From NCBI GenBank assembly GCA_947179155.2, contig OX359284.1, positions 8,682,432-8,746,431 of the forward strand: a DNA stretch of 64,000 nucleotides. The letters run 5' to 3'. The stretch's first letter is position 1, and each line of letters starts with the position of its first letter. This DNA is from Hedera helix (lineage: Eukaryota > Streptophyta > Magnoliopsida > Apiales > Araliaceae). The translations under genes were made by a program, and so were the position numbers. Of the stretch, positions 11,141 to 23,900 are shown piece by piece. The notes under the pieces were generated by a model that worked only from the letters and a program-made list of their open reading frames with translations, did not search any database and had not been told where the DNA came from.

Positions 11141-14100
11141 TGTTACTGAATCAGGATTTCTGATTTTTGGTCCTGCTTTCCTAGTTTTTAATTCTTTAAC
11201 CACATATCTAATTCAGTCCAAATTTGGAACATAACTAAGTCTTACTACCTAGTATTTTACCAAATTTTTACTTGCCTCATTTGGCTTCTCAAAATCGTAG
11301 ATACACTAGCCCGTAAAAAGGCTGTTTAACACAAATTCCAAACTTAGGAAATTTTTTCTAAGTTTAAAACTTAATTTTCCAACTTTGTGATTTTTGGCCA
11401 TAAGCTTCAAAACTTCATTTCAACACTTGAGATAGTTCAAATAGGTCGTATATGATATGTTCAAACTTTTAAAACCATAAAACTTCGTTGTGGCAATATT
11501 TGTCCGTAAAAATCCATTTTGAATCGAAACGATCGATTTCAATCGTTCGAATTGTCATTTCATTCAAACTTAATTCCGTTGATTAACAATTCAACCTAAG
11601 CACATGTATATACATAAAACAAGTCGTTTGACTTCATTTCAACTTTAATTCCTCAAAATTGCCAAAAATCACCTATAACTTGGATTTTCACTAACTTTAA
11701 CCAACTTTTCATTTTCCAAACTTAAACTCAATTTGACTTCTTGAACTCAACACACCGCATAGGCATTCACATACACATTTAACAACTACATAAGCCCACA
11801 TAACTTCTAACTGCACATTCTAATGTACTTTACAGATTATAATTTGGGTTAATGGCAATTTATAGCCTAATATAGTAATCTTTTCATCACAAGTCATTCC
11901 TTAAAACCATTTAGGCATCTTAAATACCATCTAACATGAAATTTAGCATGCTTCAAATATATTCAACCCTTCTCACTAGGTTTTCATCAAATTTAACAAC
12001 ATATAACACATGATCATGCCTTAAATCATGATTTCTAGCTTGAATTCATACATGAATAGTGCACCATATTTATTTTACCAAACTTTGAGCTTGAGGTTTA
12101 ATTATATATCAATCAATTAGCATGTAGCTCACCTAAATCATATAATCAAGCCATGTATTTCAAATATTTCAAAGATACAGGCATAACAATCCTTATTTTT
12201 GAATTTAAGCACATAAATAATAAGTTTGATAACTTGAACATCTTTATACCTTGTTGGATGACCAACTTATTCACATCAAAAGCTTCCTCAGGACGAGTTC
12301 TTCCTCTTTTCTTCTTGCTCCTTGACCATTTAAGCATCCTAGCTCTATGATTTCCAAGCCTTCCACCTTAGCTTTCATGGTTCTCTTTCTCTTTCTCTCA
12401 CTTAGGGCAATTTTTCCAGCAACTCAAAATGAAATAAGGAGAATGCTTGCTATGCTTGGTTTAATGAAATATATGAGACTCAACTAGGCTTGGTTAAGTG
12501 ACATAACCATAGTTAACCCATCTAAGGGTACTTTAGTCATTTCACAAGATAAGTGAGGGGCATTTTTGTCACTTCATCAATTAGGACATATAGGTCATTA
12601 CCTAATTTATCAAGGGTATTTTGGTCATCTTGCCATTTGGGACACAAAGGTCATTAACTAAATTGTTGAGGGGCGTTATGGTCATTTCTCAAAATTCCTA
12701 GGGAATTTAATTCTTATAAATTCCCATTAATTCCTTCTTGCTTATTTCACTCAAATTCAAGTCATTTTTGATCCAAACTTGTTTCATTAGGCTTGAATTT
12801 TATTCCATCATTAAATACTCCATAATTGACTTGTCTTAGAACACTTGTCGTACTTTGAAATATCAAATTTATGACTTAATTATAATAATTCACAACATTG
12901 CCAATATTACATATTATTGCATTCTAAATCCTCTAAAAACCCTTTTGGTTTCACATTCAATCAATCTCAGTTTTCGATATTTCAAAATAATCGAATTATT
13001 CAACTTTTCGTTAAATCGCTTCTTCGAGAAGCGAACCTCGACCGGATTATCAAAATCCATCACCATTTATCCTTTGTACACTCATATAGTCCTTATACGA
13101 CTTTTACATCCTTTTACTTGTGTATTTAGCACACATAATACCAATTTGCAACACACTTGCATACTACATTATTCCTGTACATTCTCAAGGGTATTACTTT
13201 CTATATCTGTACATCATATACATCATTATCTTATTTCAATCATTCCACACTATCAAATTTCTTAATAATCTCAAACGTTTAACGATTGTTAATCGTAGCA
13301 TTCCTTTATTCCTTAATAGACCGCTTAGGCCATACAGTTCATTCTTCACTGCACATAAATACCCACCTTACCATTTTCATATCATCGCCTCTCCAGGCCT
13401 ATTCATTAAGTTCGTCTTTAACTTTCATAGATAAAACATCAACTTAATTATGTTTTTCTCATTTCTCTTCTTTCTATATTCAATCACATACATACATATA
13501 CACATATTCATACATTACCTGTTGTCATATAACAGTGTCCTACACTGATTTCTTTCAAATTACCCTATTGTGGGCATTATAACACTCATACATTTTAATT
13601 CCATTACATCACTATTCAATCATCCAAGGTCATCTGTAACACATTGATTAAATAATAAATAAATTTAATCACATAATACCACATTGATCACATAACGAAT
13701 TATATTTAATTAGTCCTTGATACATTCTGTCATTCAACACTAGGTTTTAGCTGCTAACCTTTACTTAATTAACCAAAATCCTCAATTGGAAATCCTATAA
13801 AAATCCTGGATGTCACAATTAAAGTTTGAGTTTAGAGATTTTTTTTAGAAATAGACTCCATCGTTGCGATAGGAACGTTGAATTTAGTAAGTATGTACTG
13901 TAAATACGATAGGTGTTCCGGTTGACTTTTTGAGGTAAAAGGTCAAACTTGAAATATAGAAATGAATTTGAAGAAACAGATGTCACCACGATGACAGGAA
14001 TGTCAAAATTAGTAGAAAACGAATGTAATATTGAAATTTTGATTTTCGGGTCAAAAGGTTAAAGAGCAGGTCAGATAAATAAAAGTGGGACTCAAAAGAG

Positions 14101-14279
14101 GAATTAAATCTCCAAATTTTAGTGGGGCCAGTTGATTCTCATATTTTTTAAAGTGGTGGGAATTAAATTGAGGCACTCATTTCTTATCTTATCCTACTCA
14201 TCTCTTATCTCTTATCTTTGTCATATCATTTAATTGATTAAACCACTTCACTCTAGCAAAAGAAATCATCAATTTGAGA

Positions 14280-14283
<4 letters not shown>

Positions 14284-14316
<33 letters not shown>
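14284..14316. repeat. (GA)n microsatellite
   Basis: About 16 GA units in the presumed untranslated leader of the plus-strand LTR. Confidence 0.96.
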
Positions 14317-14318
<2 letters not shown>

Positions 14319-15145
14319 CACGGGTTAGAGAAAGAAGAGAAGACAAAGGAAAAAATAGAAGATAAAAGAAGCCATGAAGGTAAAAATTCTAAACCCTTAA
14401 ATAATCTTTGATTTTCTTAGATAGATGTTAGCTTTTATTGAGATTTATGGTGATAAATCATGATTAAACTTTTATGTAATGGTTTAACCATAGATTTTCA
14501 TGAGTCTAGTAGATGATTCACGAACTGAAGTAAAATGAAAGAATAAATTAAAGAACAAAATTCCTGGAAAATTGTGTTATGTTGCTATAGTTGTGAAAAA
14601 TCATATAAAATCGAGTTTTTGGAGTTAGAAAGAGGGTTATATATCAAATTAAAGGTATGAAAGTAAGCTACACACATAAATTTTAAGAATATAAAAATTC
14701 CTTGTAGTTTGTTCGTAGTGACCGAATGAAGCAGGCTCGGTCGAACAGAAAACAGTCTGCCTAGAAAATTAAAAGGTTGCAGCGATTTCTGACCTTGTAA
14801 AACTTATATAAAATCATGTGTTGGGAATTTGATATTGGTGTAAACTACAAAGTTGTAGATATAGAAGTTTTTTAGAATAACTCACAATATTGAACCATTT
14901 TATGAAGTGAAACATTTTTTTTAAAAATAATTTTTTATGATTATCTAGAAAATGAAATTTTTTAGACAGGTTGTGAAAAAATTAAGATATTTTTTGTTTG
15001 GAGAATGGCCTGAAGTCAAGACCTATATGAGATTAAAGTAGACTTAATAAGCTTTAATTTGATATAAGAATGATCAGAAACGAGCATGTAATGAAGAAGT
15101 TATGATAAAAATAAAAAGAGTGTTCATAAAAGAAAAATTGTTAAT

Positions 15146-15450
15146 AAACAGATAGGGTAGGCCTGTCTGTTTTGCTGTCTGGATTAGACAAAAATATAGA
15201 ATGAAGACTTATTGTGCAGACCTTATTCCAGATGAATATACCCGTCTGCTTTGGATGTCTACATTAGTCTACATTCATGTTTGTAAATATGTTAAGAAAC
15301 AGACGGGCAAGATCGTCTGCTTTGAGGTGTCTGTTTTAGTTTTATGAATAAACAGATAAGTAACACTGTCTGCTTGGGTGTCTGCTTTAGTTTTGTGAAG
15401 AAACAGACATGTAAGGCTATCTGCTTTGGGTGTCTGGTTTAATCTGTTAC
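15146..15450. repeat. Degenerate tandem repeat, about 50-bp unit ('aaacagac...gtctgctttg')
   Basis: About five units with core AAACAGAC-N(10-15)-GTCTGCTTTGGGTGTCTG. Three are well aligned at 15297, 15350 and 15400. The CAGAC and GTCTG halves can pair, so each unit can form a short hairpin. Confidence 0.7.
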
Positions 15451-15479
15451 TAAGAAATAGAAGAGTTATGTCCTGTTCT

Positions 15480-16235
15480 TATAACATTTGGGCTATTCCT
15501 TGGACTTTGTATTATCTTTCATTGGGCTACATATTTAATTATGTTTGGGCTCACAATTTACTTCCATTTGGGTTACCAGATTAATTCATTTAGGGCTCCC
15601 AACAATTAAAAAGGTTAGGTTACCATAATTAATTCATTGGGCTAGGATTGGACTTAATTTAATTAAGTCATTGAGCTTGTAAATCAATTCTACCATTGGG
15701 CTTCTTTACAACTCACGTTGGGCCTCTAATTAAATTACATTGGGCAAACTAATAAAATTTACAATAATTTGGCCCTAAACATTTAATGAATTTGGATTTG
15801 GGCCAATTAAAATCTAATTTCTCCCCAAGGGCAAACTTTTCATTACACCTCACCAACTAAGGGTAAAATGGTCTCTAGATAATTTTTAGGACATCAAATT
15901 CATTACAAAATACTTTAGGGCAAAATGGTCATTTCTCATTTTCTTAATGAAAAGTTTCTTCCTCGCATTTTATTTATTCGGGATTACTGATTTTGTATTT
16001 ACACGTAGTGTAAATATCTAGCTCTTAATATAACACAAAATATTTATATTAACCGACACTAGGTTTTTATTCTCATAGCTCATTATTACTCACATTTAAT
16101 TCCTAATACATAAATTAGGTCAAATGTTTGCTCACTCCTCCTACATTCTTCTTTCCTCTAATTTATGTTTTGAACCTTAACCTTTAATCGTGTTTGATTA
16201 TATTTTCGAACCTCATAAATATCCAGGATATTACA
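15480..16235 (-). mobile_element. Antisense LTR terminus
   Basis: It ends CCAGGATATTACA at 16235, the reverse of TGTAATATCCTGG. Just inside lies the ATTGGGCT-rich stretch (15480-15870) also seen in the antisense LTR at 2640-2750. Immediately to the right a Tat-like pol frame begins. The left boundary is an estimate. The whole 8534-16235 interval could also be read as one plus-strand LTR with inverted-repeat ends, but the flanking pol genes belong to different lineages. Confidence 0.5.
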
Positions 16236-16240
16236 TTGAT

Positions 16241-17888
16241 CTCTTTTTCAGACGAAGATTATCCCCCCAATGTCATGGAGCCGCACGAAGGAGCCTTAGA
16301 AGTTACAACACAGGTTAGCCCAAAGGACATTAAGCGGTTATGATTCATTGTGGGTCATCTGTCAACATACTGTATAGCCACACTGATCAAAGGATGGACT
16401 TACAGGGAGTAAAAATGGTGGTCGGTCAAGAGTCTGGCCTTTATAGATTCGGGAACGAACTAGAGCATGTGGTTAGTACGGTTGAGTTGCTAGTGGTCTT
16501 TGATATAACTCCTTAGTAGATGCAGATCAAGGTAAAGTTCTTTGTTGTTCAGGTGGATTTTGCATATAATGCAATATTGGGACGTACACCCTTTCTGAAA
16601 GGAGACCTGTACATTACTCAGAGATGTTATTGCCACACTCTGACATCGTCGACGGTCGGGATTAGCAAGCAAAAGCAGACCATGTGGTGGATGTGGAGCC
16701 CTTTACCAAAGGTGATACGGAACCTCTAGCATTGCACATCGAAGAGACATAGGACATTGAACTTATTACGGGCAATGCAAAAAAGATAATAAAGATTGGT
16801 GCTGGGTTGGATTCTATGATCAGGAAAAGGTTGATCGAGTTATTTCTAGTGTATACAAATAGTTTTGCTTGGACTCCACATGATTTGCCCATAGCAGCGG
16901 AGGATGTAGCAGTACATAAGTCATCGGTAGATCCTGAAAGGAAGCCAATCCATCAAAAAAGGCAGATCTTTACTTCAAAATGTCAAATGGTGATTGATGA
17001 GGAGGTTGCTAAACATCGGATGCCAAAGTTATTTTTGAGATAGAATACCCCGTGTGGCTAACTAACATGGTCTTGGTTCAGAAGAAGAATGGGAAGTGGA
17101 GGGTTTGTATAGATCATATAGATATGAACAAGGCATATCCGAAGGATTTCTACCCATTCCTCCATATTGATCAGTTGATTGATGCAATATCGGTACATGC
17201 TCTGCTAAGTTTCTTGGATACCTTTTCAGGATATAATCAAATTTTGATGTATAATGAGGATATCGTGAAGATGGCTTTCATCTCACATTGAGAAATTTAT
17301 CCCTATCGGAGGATGCCATTTGGTTTGATTAATGCTGGAACTATATATTAGAGAATGATGAACAAGATGTTCAAGAAGCAGATCAGCCACAACATGGAGG
17401 TATACGTCAATGACATGATTTTCAAGAGTATGAGAATCTAAGATCATCTGCAAGATTTGAAGGAGTGTTTTTGAACTGTCAGACATTATAATATGCACCT
17501 CAATCCTATGAAGTGTACATTTGAACTGGTTTCAGGAAAGTTTCTTTGTTATATGATTAGCAAGAGAAAGATTAAGGCTAATCTAAAGAAGATTAAGGCC
17601 ATCTTAAACATGAAGTCACCCCAATTGTTTAAGGATGTTTAGAGGTTAATAGGCTGGGTGGCTGCTTTACGGAGATTAATGTCTAGATCGATAGAATGTT
17701 GCTTGCCATTTTTTGATACTCTTAAAGGGCCGAAGAACGAGTGGACTTTTCAGTGGATTTCAGAATGCGAAGACGCTTTTTAGGGGATTAAAAAGTACTT
17801 TTCTTCGGCTCTACTATTGTAGAAGTCATTACTGTCTGAATCTCTATATTTATACTTGGCGGTTAATTCTTTACCAGTCTAAGAATCT
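16241..17888 (+). pseudogene. Tat-like Ty3-gypsy protease-RT pseudogene (fragment)
   Basis: Protease-region sequence (HEGALEVTTQVSPKDIKR, then NAILGRTPFLKGDLYIT) is followed by the RT linker NSFAWTPHDLP, DEEVAKHRMPK, then EYPVWLTNMVLVQKKNGKW, RVCIDHIDMNKAYPKDFYP, FLDTFSGYNQILM and RMPFGLINAG. The catalytic YxDD is YVND (near 17402-17413), so one aspartate is lost. The start of RNase H (KGPKNEWTFQWISECEDAF) follows. Stops and frameshifts are frequent (for example near 16340, 16514, 17041, 17289, 17349, 17641). It is bounded left by an LTR terminus at 16235 and right by a TGTAATA LTR-like start at 17889. The vocabulary is that of the Tat/Ogre/Retand group; the clade is inferred. Confidence 0.88.
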
Positions 17889-18040
17889 TGTAATACGACT
17901 TTATATGAATAATAAAGTTTGAATTATGCTTCAAATGTGTTATGTAATTTTCCTATAAGTTTGATTTTGTGTTTTAATAAAATCAAGGAGTTATTTTAGG
18001 ATAAAACTTAAAATAAAGCTAAAACCTAAACCCTGACTAT

Positions 18041-18111
18041 AAGGGTTAAAACCTAGGGTTAGACCTTAAGGGCTATAACCTAAACCCTAAATACTATTTA
18101 TAAATACACTT
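18041..18111. repeat. Telomere-like CCCTAAA motifs inside LTR
   Basis: Several degenerate copies of CCTAAACCCT/AGGGTT occur in about 70 bases. The inverse copy is at 51826-51898, so these are part of a mobile LTR and not a true interstitial telomere tract. Confidence 0.75.
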
Positions 18112-18548
18112 ATAATACGAAAATTATACGGATAGAATACAAAAATAATATGAAAATTACACGGTATAAATACAAAAAGTCAATTGTAAAAAATAAAATT
18201 CAACTAACCAAAAGACTTAAAAATGAACTAAGTTGAATGGTATTTAGTTGTAAATAAACTAGGTTAGGTGTAACTAAGTTAGAGTAACCAAACTAGAAAA
18301 AACTAGCACAATTACACTAACTAGTTTGTAACTAAATCCATGTGACATGAGATCAAACAATCACAAGCTAAGCTAGCAATCCAAGTGAACTTAAATCAAC
18401 CAATCATAGAAGAGATGATGTAAACATGATATCACCTCGAAAGAAGCCCAAAGTGGTCGGCCATATTGGTTGAGAAAGCAAAGTTGTGCATTTCTTTGTT
18501 TAGATATTTTATGTCCTAAAGACTATTTTACCTTAGCTTTACCAAGCC

Positions 18549-18556
18549 TATAAATA
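18549..18556 (+). promoter_or_regulatory. TATA box (TATAAATA) of LTR
   Basis: TATAAATA in the context 'accaagcctataaatacaag', with no reading frame nearby and an A-rich leader downstream. It fits the U3/R promoter of a plus-strand LTR. Confidence 0.5.
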
Positions 18557-19179
18557 CAAGCCTCCATTCACCAAAAATTCTTACCATTTGCAAGCTATTT
18601 TTTAGAGCAACAAAGTTATTATCAAAGTTAGTGAGAGTTATTGTGAGTTAGTTTTATTATTCAAGTATTGAAGTCTTGCAAATATCTTGTTAAAGCTTGC
18701 ACTTCAAAAGGTATAATCGTAGTTGTTATTATGTTAAATTTTAATTCATAGTTACTACTAAATATAACAAATACAAGTAGTTATAATGCTCAATTTATTT
18801 TATGTCTAGAGTAGTGAAATAACAATTGTAAGCAGTTATAATGTCCATTTTATTTCAAGAATAGAGTTGAAAACATGATAAACACTAGTTGTTACAATGC
18901 TCAATTCGTTCTTCGTGTTCTTGAATAAAAGTAATAAATTTATATATAAGTAGGCTTATGATTATGTCATTTACTGTTATAAAGTGGTAAAATATGATGT
19001 CTTTGCTTTACTATGCTTATGACATCATGTTTCACCTAGCTAAATGAAGAAAGTATGAACCTAGCTGTCATACTGACTTTGTGAGCCATTTTTAGACCTT
19101 TTGTGGTTGGAATCTTAAGTTGTAATCACATTATAGTGCCTAGCACTTTAAATTTTGAGCATATTACTATAAATGCTCA

Positions 19180-19336
19180 TATCCCCTTAAAACAACAAAA
19201 GATGGGATTTAACATAAACATATATCACTACTAACTCCTAAAGTTGGGATTTACATCTTAATAAACCTTTATCAAAACTAAAGTTAGGTTCTACTACATC
19301 TATATGCATACATCAACATACATAAATAATCAATAA
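19180..19336 (-). repeat. Element C1 leader with short repeats between ORF0 and gag
   Basis: Three copies of an 'AAAGTTGGGATTTAC'-like motif are spaced about 45 bases apart. The same motif triplet lies at 54050-54180 between ORF0 and gag in element C2. This marks the start of the gag leader; C1's gag itself is missing. Confidence 0.55.
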
Positions 19337-20061
19337 CTAGTAACGATGCATCCCATGATGCACTACATCCTCGTACTCCTCATCCCAGATAGCAATCACC
19401 TGACTGCGGCTGATAGTGCGTTGAGTCTGGCAATCCACCATTGGGTAAAAGTATACCCTACTCTGAAGTCTCCCAAATAAAGACCGATAAGCATAAGACA
19501 CCATATTTAGCTTCACCTTATTAGTACGAACCTCTTCCTCCAGCTTAATAACCTACTCTGTAGCCTTATCTCGCTATGCCTCTAGCACCGCGTTAGCAAA
19601 TATCTCATCCTTCCATGATGCCTCAGCAACCTACTTCTATGTCTGCAGCTGCTGCACCTTATTCTCAAACTCCTCTAACTGATTTCTCACCTCAGTAGTC
19701 CTATTCACCAGCATAAGTATCGGGGACTCTATCTGTCCAAAAGATCTCTCATCCTCTTGTACCTTTGTCTCTTACTCAATCACCTTGTCTTCCAACTGTT
19801 CTTATCCATCAACTCCTCTATATGGTCACCCTCAGCAGTACCCTCATTCTCTTTTTCAGCTAGCTACTCCTCAAATATTGGATCCACCTTAGGCTCTATC
19901 TCTAGCTCAGATTATGAATCCTCTATAGGTTCCATCTCTAGCTCTAACTCGTACTGTGTAACTGGCTAGATTGGCTCAGATACAATCAACTTTACCCACC
20001 CGACTAGTATATCGCAGGGCTCATCCTTTACAGCATGACTAAACTGACCAACTTCAGGCAT
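19337..20061 (-). pseudogene. ORF0 of element C1: acidic/coiled-coil ORF upstream of gag (degraded)
   Basis: The reverse strand opens MPEVGQFSHAVKDEPCDIL at 20061, continues with acidic segments (ELELEMEPIEDS, ELEIEPKVDPIFEE, EGDHIEELMDK), and ends near a C-terminal CQTQRTISRSQV box with a stop at 19337. The span is about 241 codons with many stops and at least one frameshift. It lies between the primer-binding site (20270) and the gag leader, as in the two other copies (54237-56633 and 58898-59456). I recognise no domain. The C-terminal box (C/S-Q-T/S-x-x-TIS) is shared by all three copies. Confidence 0.7.
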
Positions 20062-20269
20062 CCTATAATCATAAAACATATAACAAACAAACAAACTCAA
20101 TTAGTATCATAATAAAATAACTTCATTATATGGAATGAAAGTATATTTTATTGGGTTACAAACTCAATTTGGTGAATTTTCAAAATCCATCTCCTAAAAC
20201 TCGATGTGAGTCGACTCTTCTAAGGTTATATCCTAAGGTTTTGCCAACTTAACAATTTACAACCTATAA

Positions 20270-20280
20270 CTCTGATACCA
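20270..20280 (-). other. Primer-binding site, initiator tRNA-Met type
   Basis: The reverse strand reads TGGTATCAGAG two bases after the LTR end, matching 11 of the 12 bases of the common plant iMet PBS. It fixes 20284 onward as the 5' LTR of an antisense element and 20269 downward as its internal region. Confidence 0.93.
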
Positions 20281-20283
20281 ACC

Positions 20284-20931
20284 TGTGACGCCCCTAATCC
20301 AGGTCCCTTGAACATCGAGTTCGGTGCTCAAGATCTAACACTTATATAACATCCAAATATTTAATCTTTATTTAACTAACGGAATAATACATAATTTTTC
20401 CTAATAAAAGGTATTACAAATCCCAAGGTCTTCTAACCTTTACATAAACAAAGCATATTTTTCACAAAAGATTTACATAATTAAAACATAATAACTATAT
20501 ATTCAAGTTCTATTCCTTGGCTTTTTCTTTACCCTTTTCATTTTTGGAGTACTTGGGCTTAACTGAATATGGTTTATGATATAGCCAGCGTGAAAAACTA
20601 CTTTGCTCAATAAGTTTAAATAAACAATGAATATAAAAGATGATGATATCTCATGAATGAAAATATTAACATCTTGAGACTTCAACAATGTACAATAATT
20701 GTGAAGAAATGAAACATAAGAACTATATTCAATAAAAGAGTTATTTACAATATTTATTGTTGAGTGGCCACAAGAGGAACATGAATATACTTCTAAGGTA
20801 TAACGGTCATTCGACTGAACCTTTGGAGTGTAAACACTCAAGTTTGGTACTCAAGGGGATTAAGCTCTTGTACCCTATGTATATACATAACACTTAGACA
20901 TCTTGCGCTTCATCGATTTCCTGATATAAAA
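20284..20931 (-). mobile_element. 5' LTR of element C1, PBS-proximal part
   Basis: The plus strand starts TGTGACGCCCCTAATCC next to the PBS. It shares 'catcgagttcggtgc' and a 'ctttgctcaataag' box (near 20600) with the LTR ends at 43052 (plus strand) and 56876. It is interrupted at 20931 by a solo LTR and resumes at 25254. Confidence 0.85.
20927..20931. repeat. Target-site duplication TAAAA (partner 25254-25258)
   Basis: Perfect 5-bp direct repeat flanking the solo LTR at 20932-25253. Confidence 0.85.
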
Positions 20932-23900
20932 TGTAACGTCCCGAGATCCCGACCTTCCTTAATTCTATCCGATTATCTTTGGATGTCATAATCATTAACT
21001 TTAAAATCCTTTTATATCATCATAAAACACTTTCACGACGATCTCCTACATTAAACGTAACCTTTAACCTTTAAAACTTTTATTTGACCGTAATGTGGTC
21101 CATATTTTTTTTTCCTTATATGTCTTACCTGTCTCAGATCGTAACGTTCACTTACCTTTTATTAGGACTTAGGTCAAACATTATTGAATTGTGACCTAAG
21201 TCTATTACCATTTCATACACAAATATATACTCATCAGTTTCATAACCTGTAAATAAAATTTCACCATAAAATATTCCTACACGGCCCTATTTAACTACAC
21301 CTGTATCAAACATGATCTTAATCGCTTGTACATGTTTACATAATTTGGTACCATACATAAAAGTTTGTCACATGTATAACTTGACTATCAATAATATATT
21401 TATCTTATCCGTTATATCCTTCCTCCGAATAATACATACATTCGCATTTAATTCTATGGATTTACAGACCATTTATTCTTTTGTTACAATCATGGTTTGA
21501 CAAATTACATATATCAAATTTCCTTATGCGGATCCATCTATTAACATTCTTTACCTTAGCTACACTGGAATCTCTGGTCTTCTTGTACTGTACCTGAAAT
21601 GTTAGTTCATAGCAAGAATGAGCATAAAGCTCAGCAAGTAATTCAGATAACACATTTCATGCTCATAGTTTATAATATGCGTCATGCTTTCTCTACCTTA
21701 ACATAATATGTTAATGTCACGTATTGCACTTAAGAATTAAATCACATAATTGCATATAGGCACGTTTCAAATTTCTTTACTACCACATAGTTTACTTAGA
21801 ACAATAGTACATTTTAGTCTGAAAACTTGCATGTACGCTTTTATTTACATAACTCATACTGCCTCGTTTGGCTCTGTTATCCTTCCTTAACTCAGGTTAC
21901 TTGTTTGAACCTTATCTGAAAACATACAATCTATATTCATCATTATAGGATCATAACTTAATAATCTTTGTTAAAATCGATCCATAATTACACAACCATT
22001 CGTCTCTAAACATTTCACATTTGATGTATTACACCTTACATAGGTTAATAATACATCTTAGCTTACTCCCAACCTTTTACCTAACTCATAACATGGTTTG
22101 ACTTAGCTTTAGGCATGTTATACTACGCCATTCATTATCCCATTATGCTTTAACACCTTTTATTTTGGTCATTCTATATCTATTTAAGGCTTACATAACA
22201 TATCCTTATCATTTCATATCAAAATATAGCTTTTTGGAAGCTTAAAAAATTTTCAAATGCAGAGCAATTTCGCCCCGGCACCATCAGAGCTCGCTGGCCG
22301 CGAAATCTTCTCGGTTGTGAACAGTACATTTGGCCCCCAGTGCAATGTTTAGTACAAAACATTGCACCGGGGCGCAGTGTTCAGAAATAGGATTCTGATT
22401 TTTGCACTACCTTTGCCGATTTTTAACTCCTTCATCTTACATCAAAATAAGCTCAAATTTGGACCACATCTAGACCTCACTACCTAGTATTTTATAAAAA
22501 AATTACTTGTCTCATTTGGCTTCTTAAAATCAGTGATACACTAGCCCATAGAAGGGCTGTTCAACACAAATTCCAGACTTGGAAAATTTTTAGACTTTGA
22601 AATCCAATTTTTCCCAACTTTGTGATTTTTGACCATAAGCTTTAAAACTCAATTCTAACACTTGAAAAAGTTCACATAGGTCATATATGACATGTATAGG
22701 CCTTTCAAACCATTAAATTATACCCGATGCGGGTTTTGTCCGTAAAAGTTCGTTTAGGGTCGAAACGATCGTTTTCGATCGTTCGAAACTCATTTTCATT
22801 CAAATTCCTAACCGTTGATTATCAAATCAATCTAAACACGTGTAATAACATAAACCTAACTTATTTGACTTCTTTTCACCTTTAAATATCCACAATGGCC
22901 AAAAATCACAATTTGGGTGCAATTTCATCACATTTCATAAACTTTCCTAAACTTCTCATTTTAAAAACATATGCTATTCTTGGCCCCTTTGTGCAATACT
23001 TGATTATAACTCATCATTTAACACATATAGTACATAATTGACTCGTACGGGCCTTCAAGGCGTTTAAATCTTTTCATTTGAATTCATTTTTCCAAAAGGT
23101 TCATTTTGATCGTTGGCGAACATTTTAAAACGTTTAAAATCTTCAATTGTCGCCATACGAACCGAATGATTTCCAAATTGACTCTAACTCGTGTATTAAC
23201 ATCAAACTTAGTTATTTGACCTCATTTAACCTTCAATTTCTCAAAATAGCCAAAATTTACATATTGATGGCATTTCATCAACTTTACAAAATCCAACCTT
23301 AAACCCAACTTTAATTCTTGGACTCAATACACCACATAGGATACCACATACACATTTAACCACTTTGTGTATTCATGTAACTTCTATATGCACATTCTAA
23401 TGCACTTTACAGATTACGATTCGGCTTAATTGCAAATTATAGCCTAATATTGTAACTTTTCCTTAACAACTCATACCCATGAACCATTTATAATTCTTTA
23501 AAACTATCTAGCATAAAATTACGCATGCTTCAAACATGTTCAACCTCTCCATCTAGGTTTTCATCACTTCTAGCCACATATAACACATAATCAACCCATA
23601 AATCATGGTTTCTAACTTGAATTCATGCATGAATCATACACCACCTTGTTTATACCACTTGAACACTTAGGGTTTCATTAAAAATCACATACATAACATG
23701 TAAATCACATAATCGACATGTATCTCCATAGATACATGCATGGCTTCCTCTATTCTTGAGTTTAAACACATGAATAATAAGTTTGATAGCTTGAACATCT
23801 TTATACCTTGTTGGATGACCAACTTCTTCAAATCAAAAGCTTCCTCATGACGAGCTCTTCCTCTTTTCTTCTTGCTCTTTGTTCATTTAAGCAACACAAC

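Larger units (their letters stand above)
9634..13817 (-). mobile_element. Antisense solo LTR, about 4.2 kb
   Basis: On the plus strand it runs from TGTAACACGTCTGAAATCCC to CCTGGATGTCACA; in element orientation it starts TGTGACATCC and ends GTTACA. Near-matching 5-bp repeats (GTTAA/ATTAA) flank it and no pol sequence lies inside, which fits a solo LTR left by LTR-LTR recombination. Landmarks shared with the LTRs at 20932 and 46571 include the 'gctcagcaagt' hairpin box near 10380, the 'gaaccttatctgaaaacatacaatc' region near 10670, a GC-rich block at 11030-11140, a 'cccgtaaaaaggctgtt' box near 11310, and a CGCTTCTTCGAGAAGCG hairpin near 13018. ORFs inside it show no protein features. Confidence 0.88.
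13818..15480 (+). mobile_element. Plus-strand LTR, continuation after solo LTR
   Basis: It resumes directly from 9633. It contains a GA-rich leader (14284-14316), a 'gaagccatgaaggta' segment near 14369 like leaders in other LTRs, and a tandem array at 15146-15450. Its right boundary is not clear, because the GGGCT-rich sequence from about 15480 reads like an LTR in the opposite orientation. The boundary at 15480 is an estimate. Confidence 0.55.
17889..19150 (+). mobile_element. Plus-strand LTR-like sequence with TATA box and telomere-like motifs
   Basis: It begins TGTAATACGACTTTATATGA inside the RNase H region. From about 17900 to 18350 it is the inverse of 51590-52120 (shared: 'taataaagtttgaatt', 'cttcaaatgtgttat', CCTAAACCCT motifs, 'ggttaggtgtaactaagtta'). 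A TATAAATA box at 18549 is followed by a long purine-rich leader. The 5' end seems internally deleted compared with the antisense copy. The right end is not visible; from about 19180 the sequence is leader DNA of the antisense element C. Confidence 0.6.

Noticed and set aside
12855..13434. Cluster of plus-strand ORFs up to 136 codons inside the solo LTR
   Set aside because: They are rich in I/H/Y/S from AT-rich DNA, overlap in two frames and are not conserved in the collinear LTRs at 20932 and 46571.
18041..18111. Interstitial telomere or ancient chromosome fusion
   Set aside because: The motif and its flanks recur inverted at 51826-51898 within an LTR.
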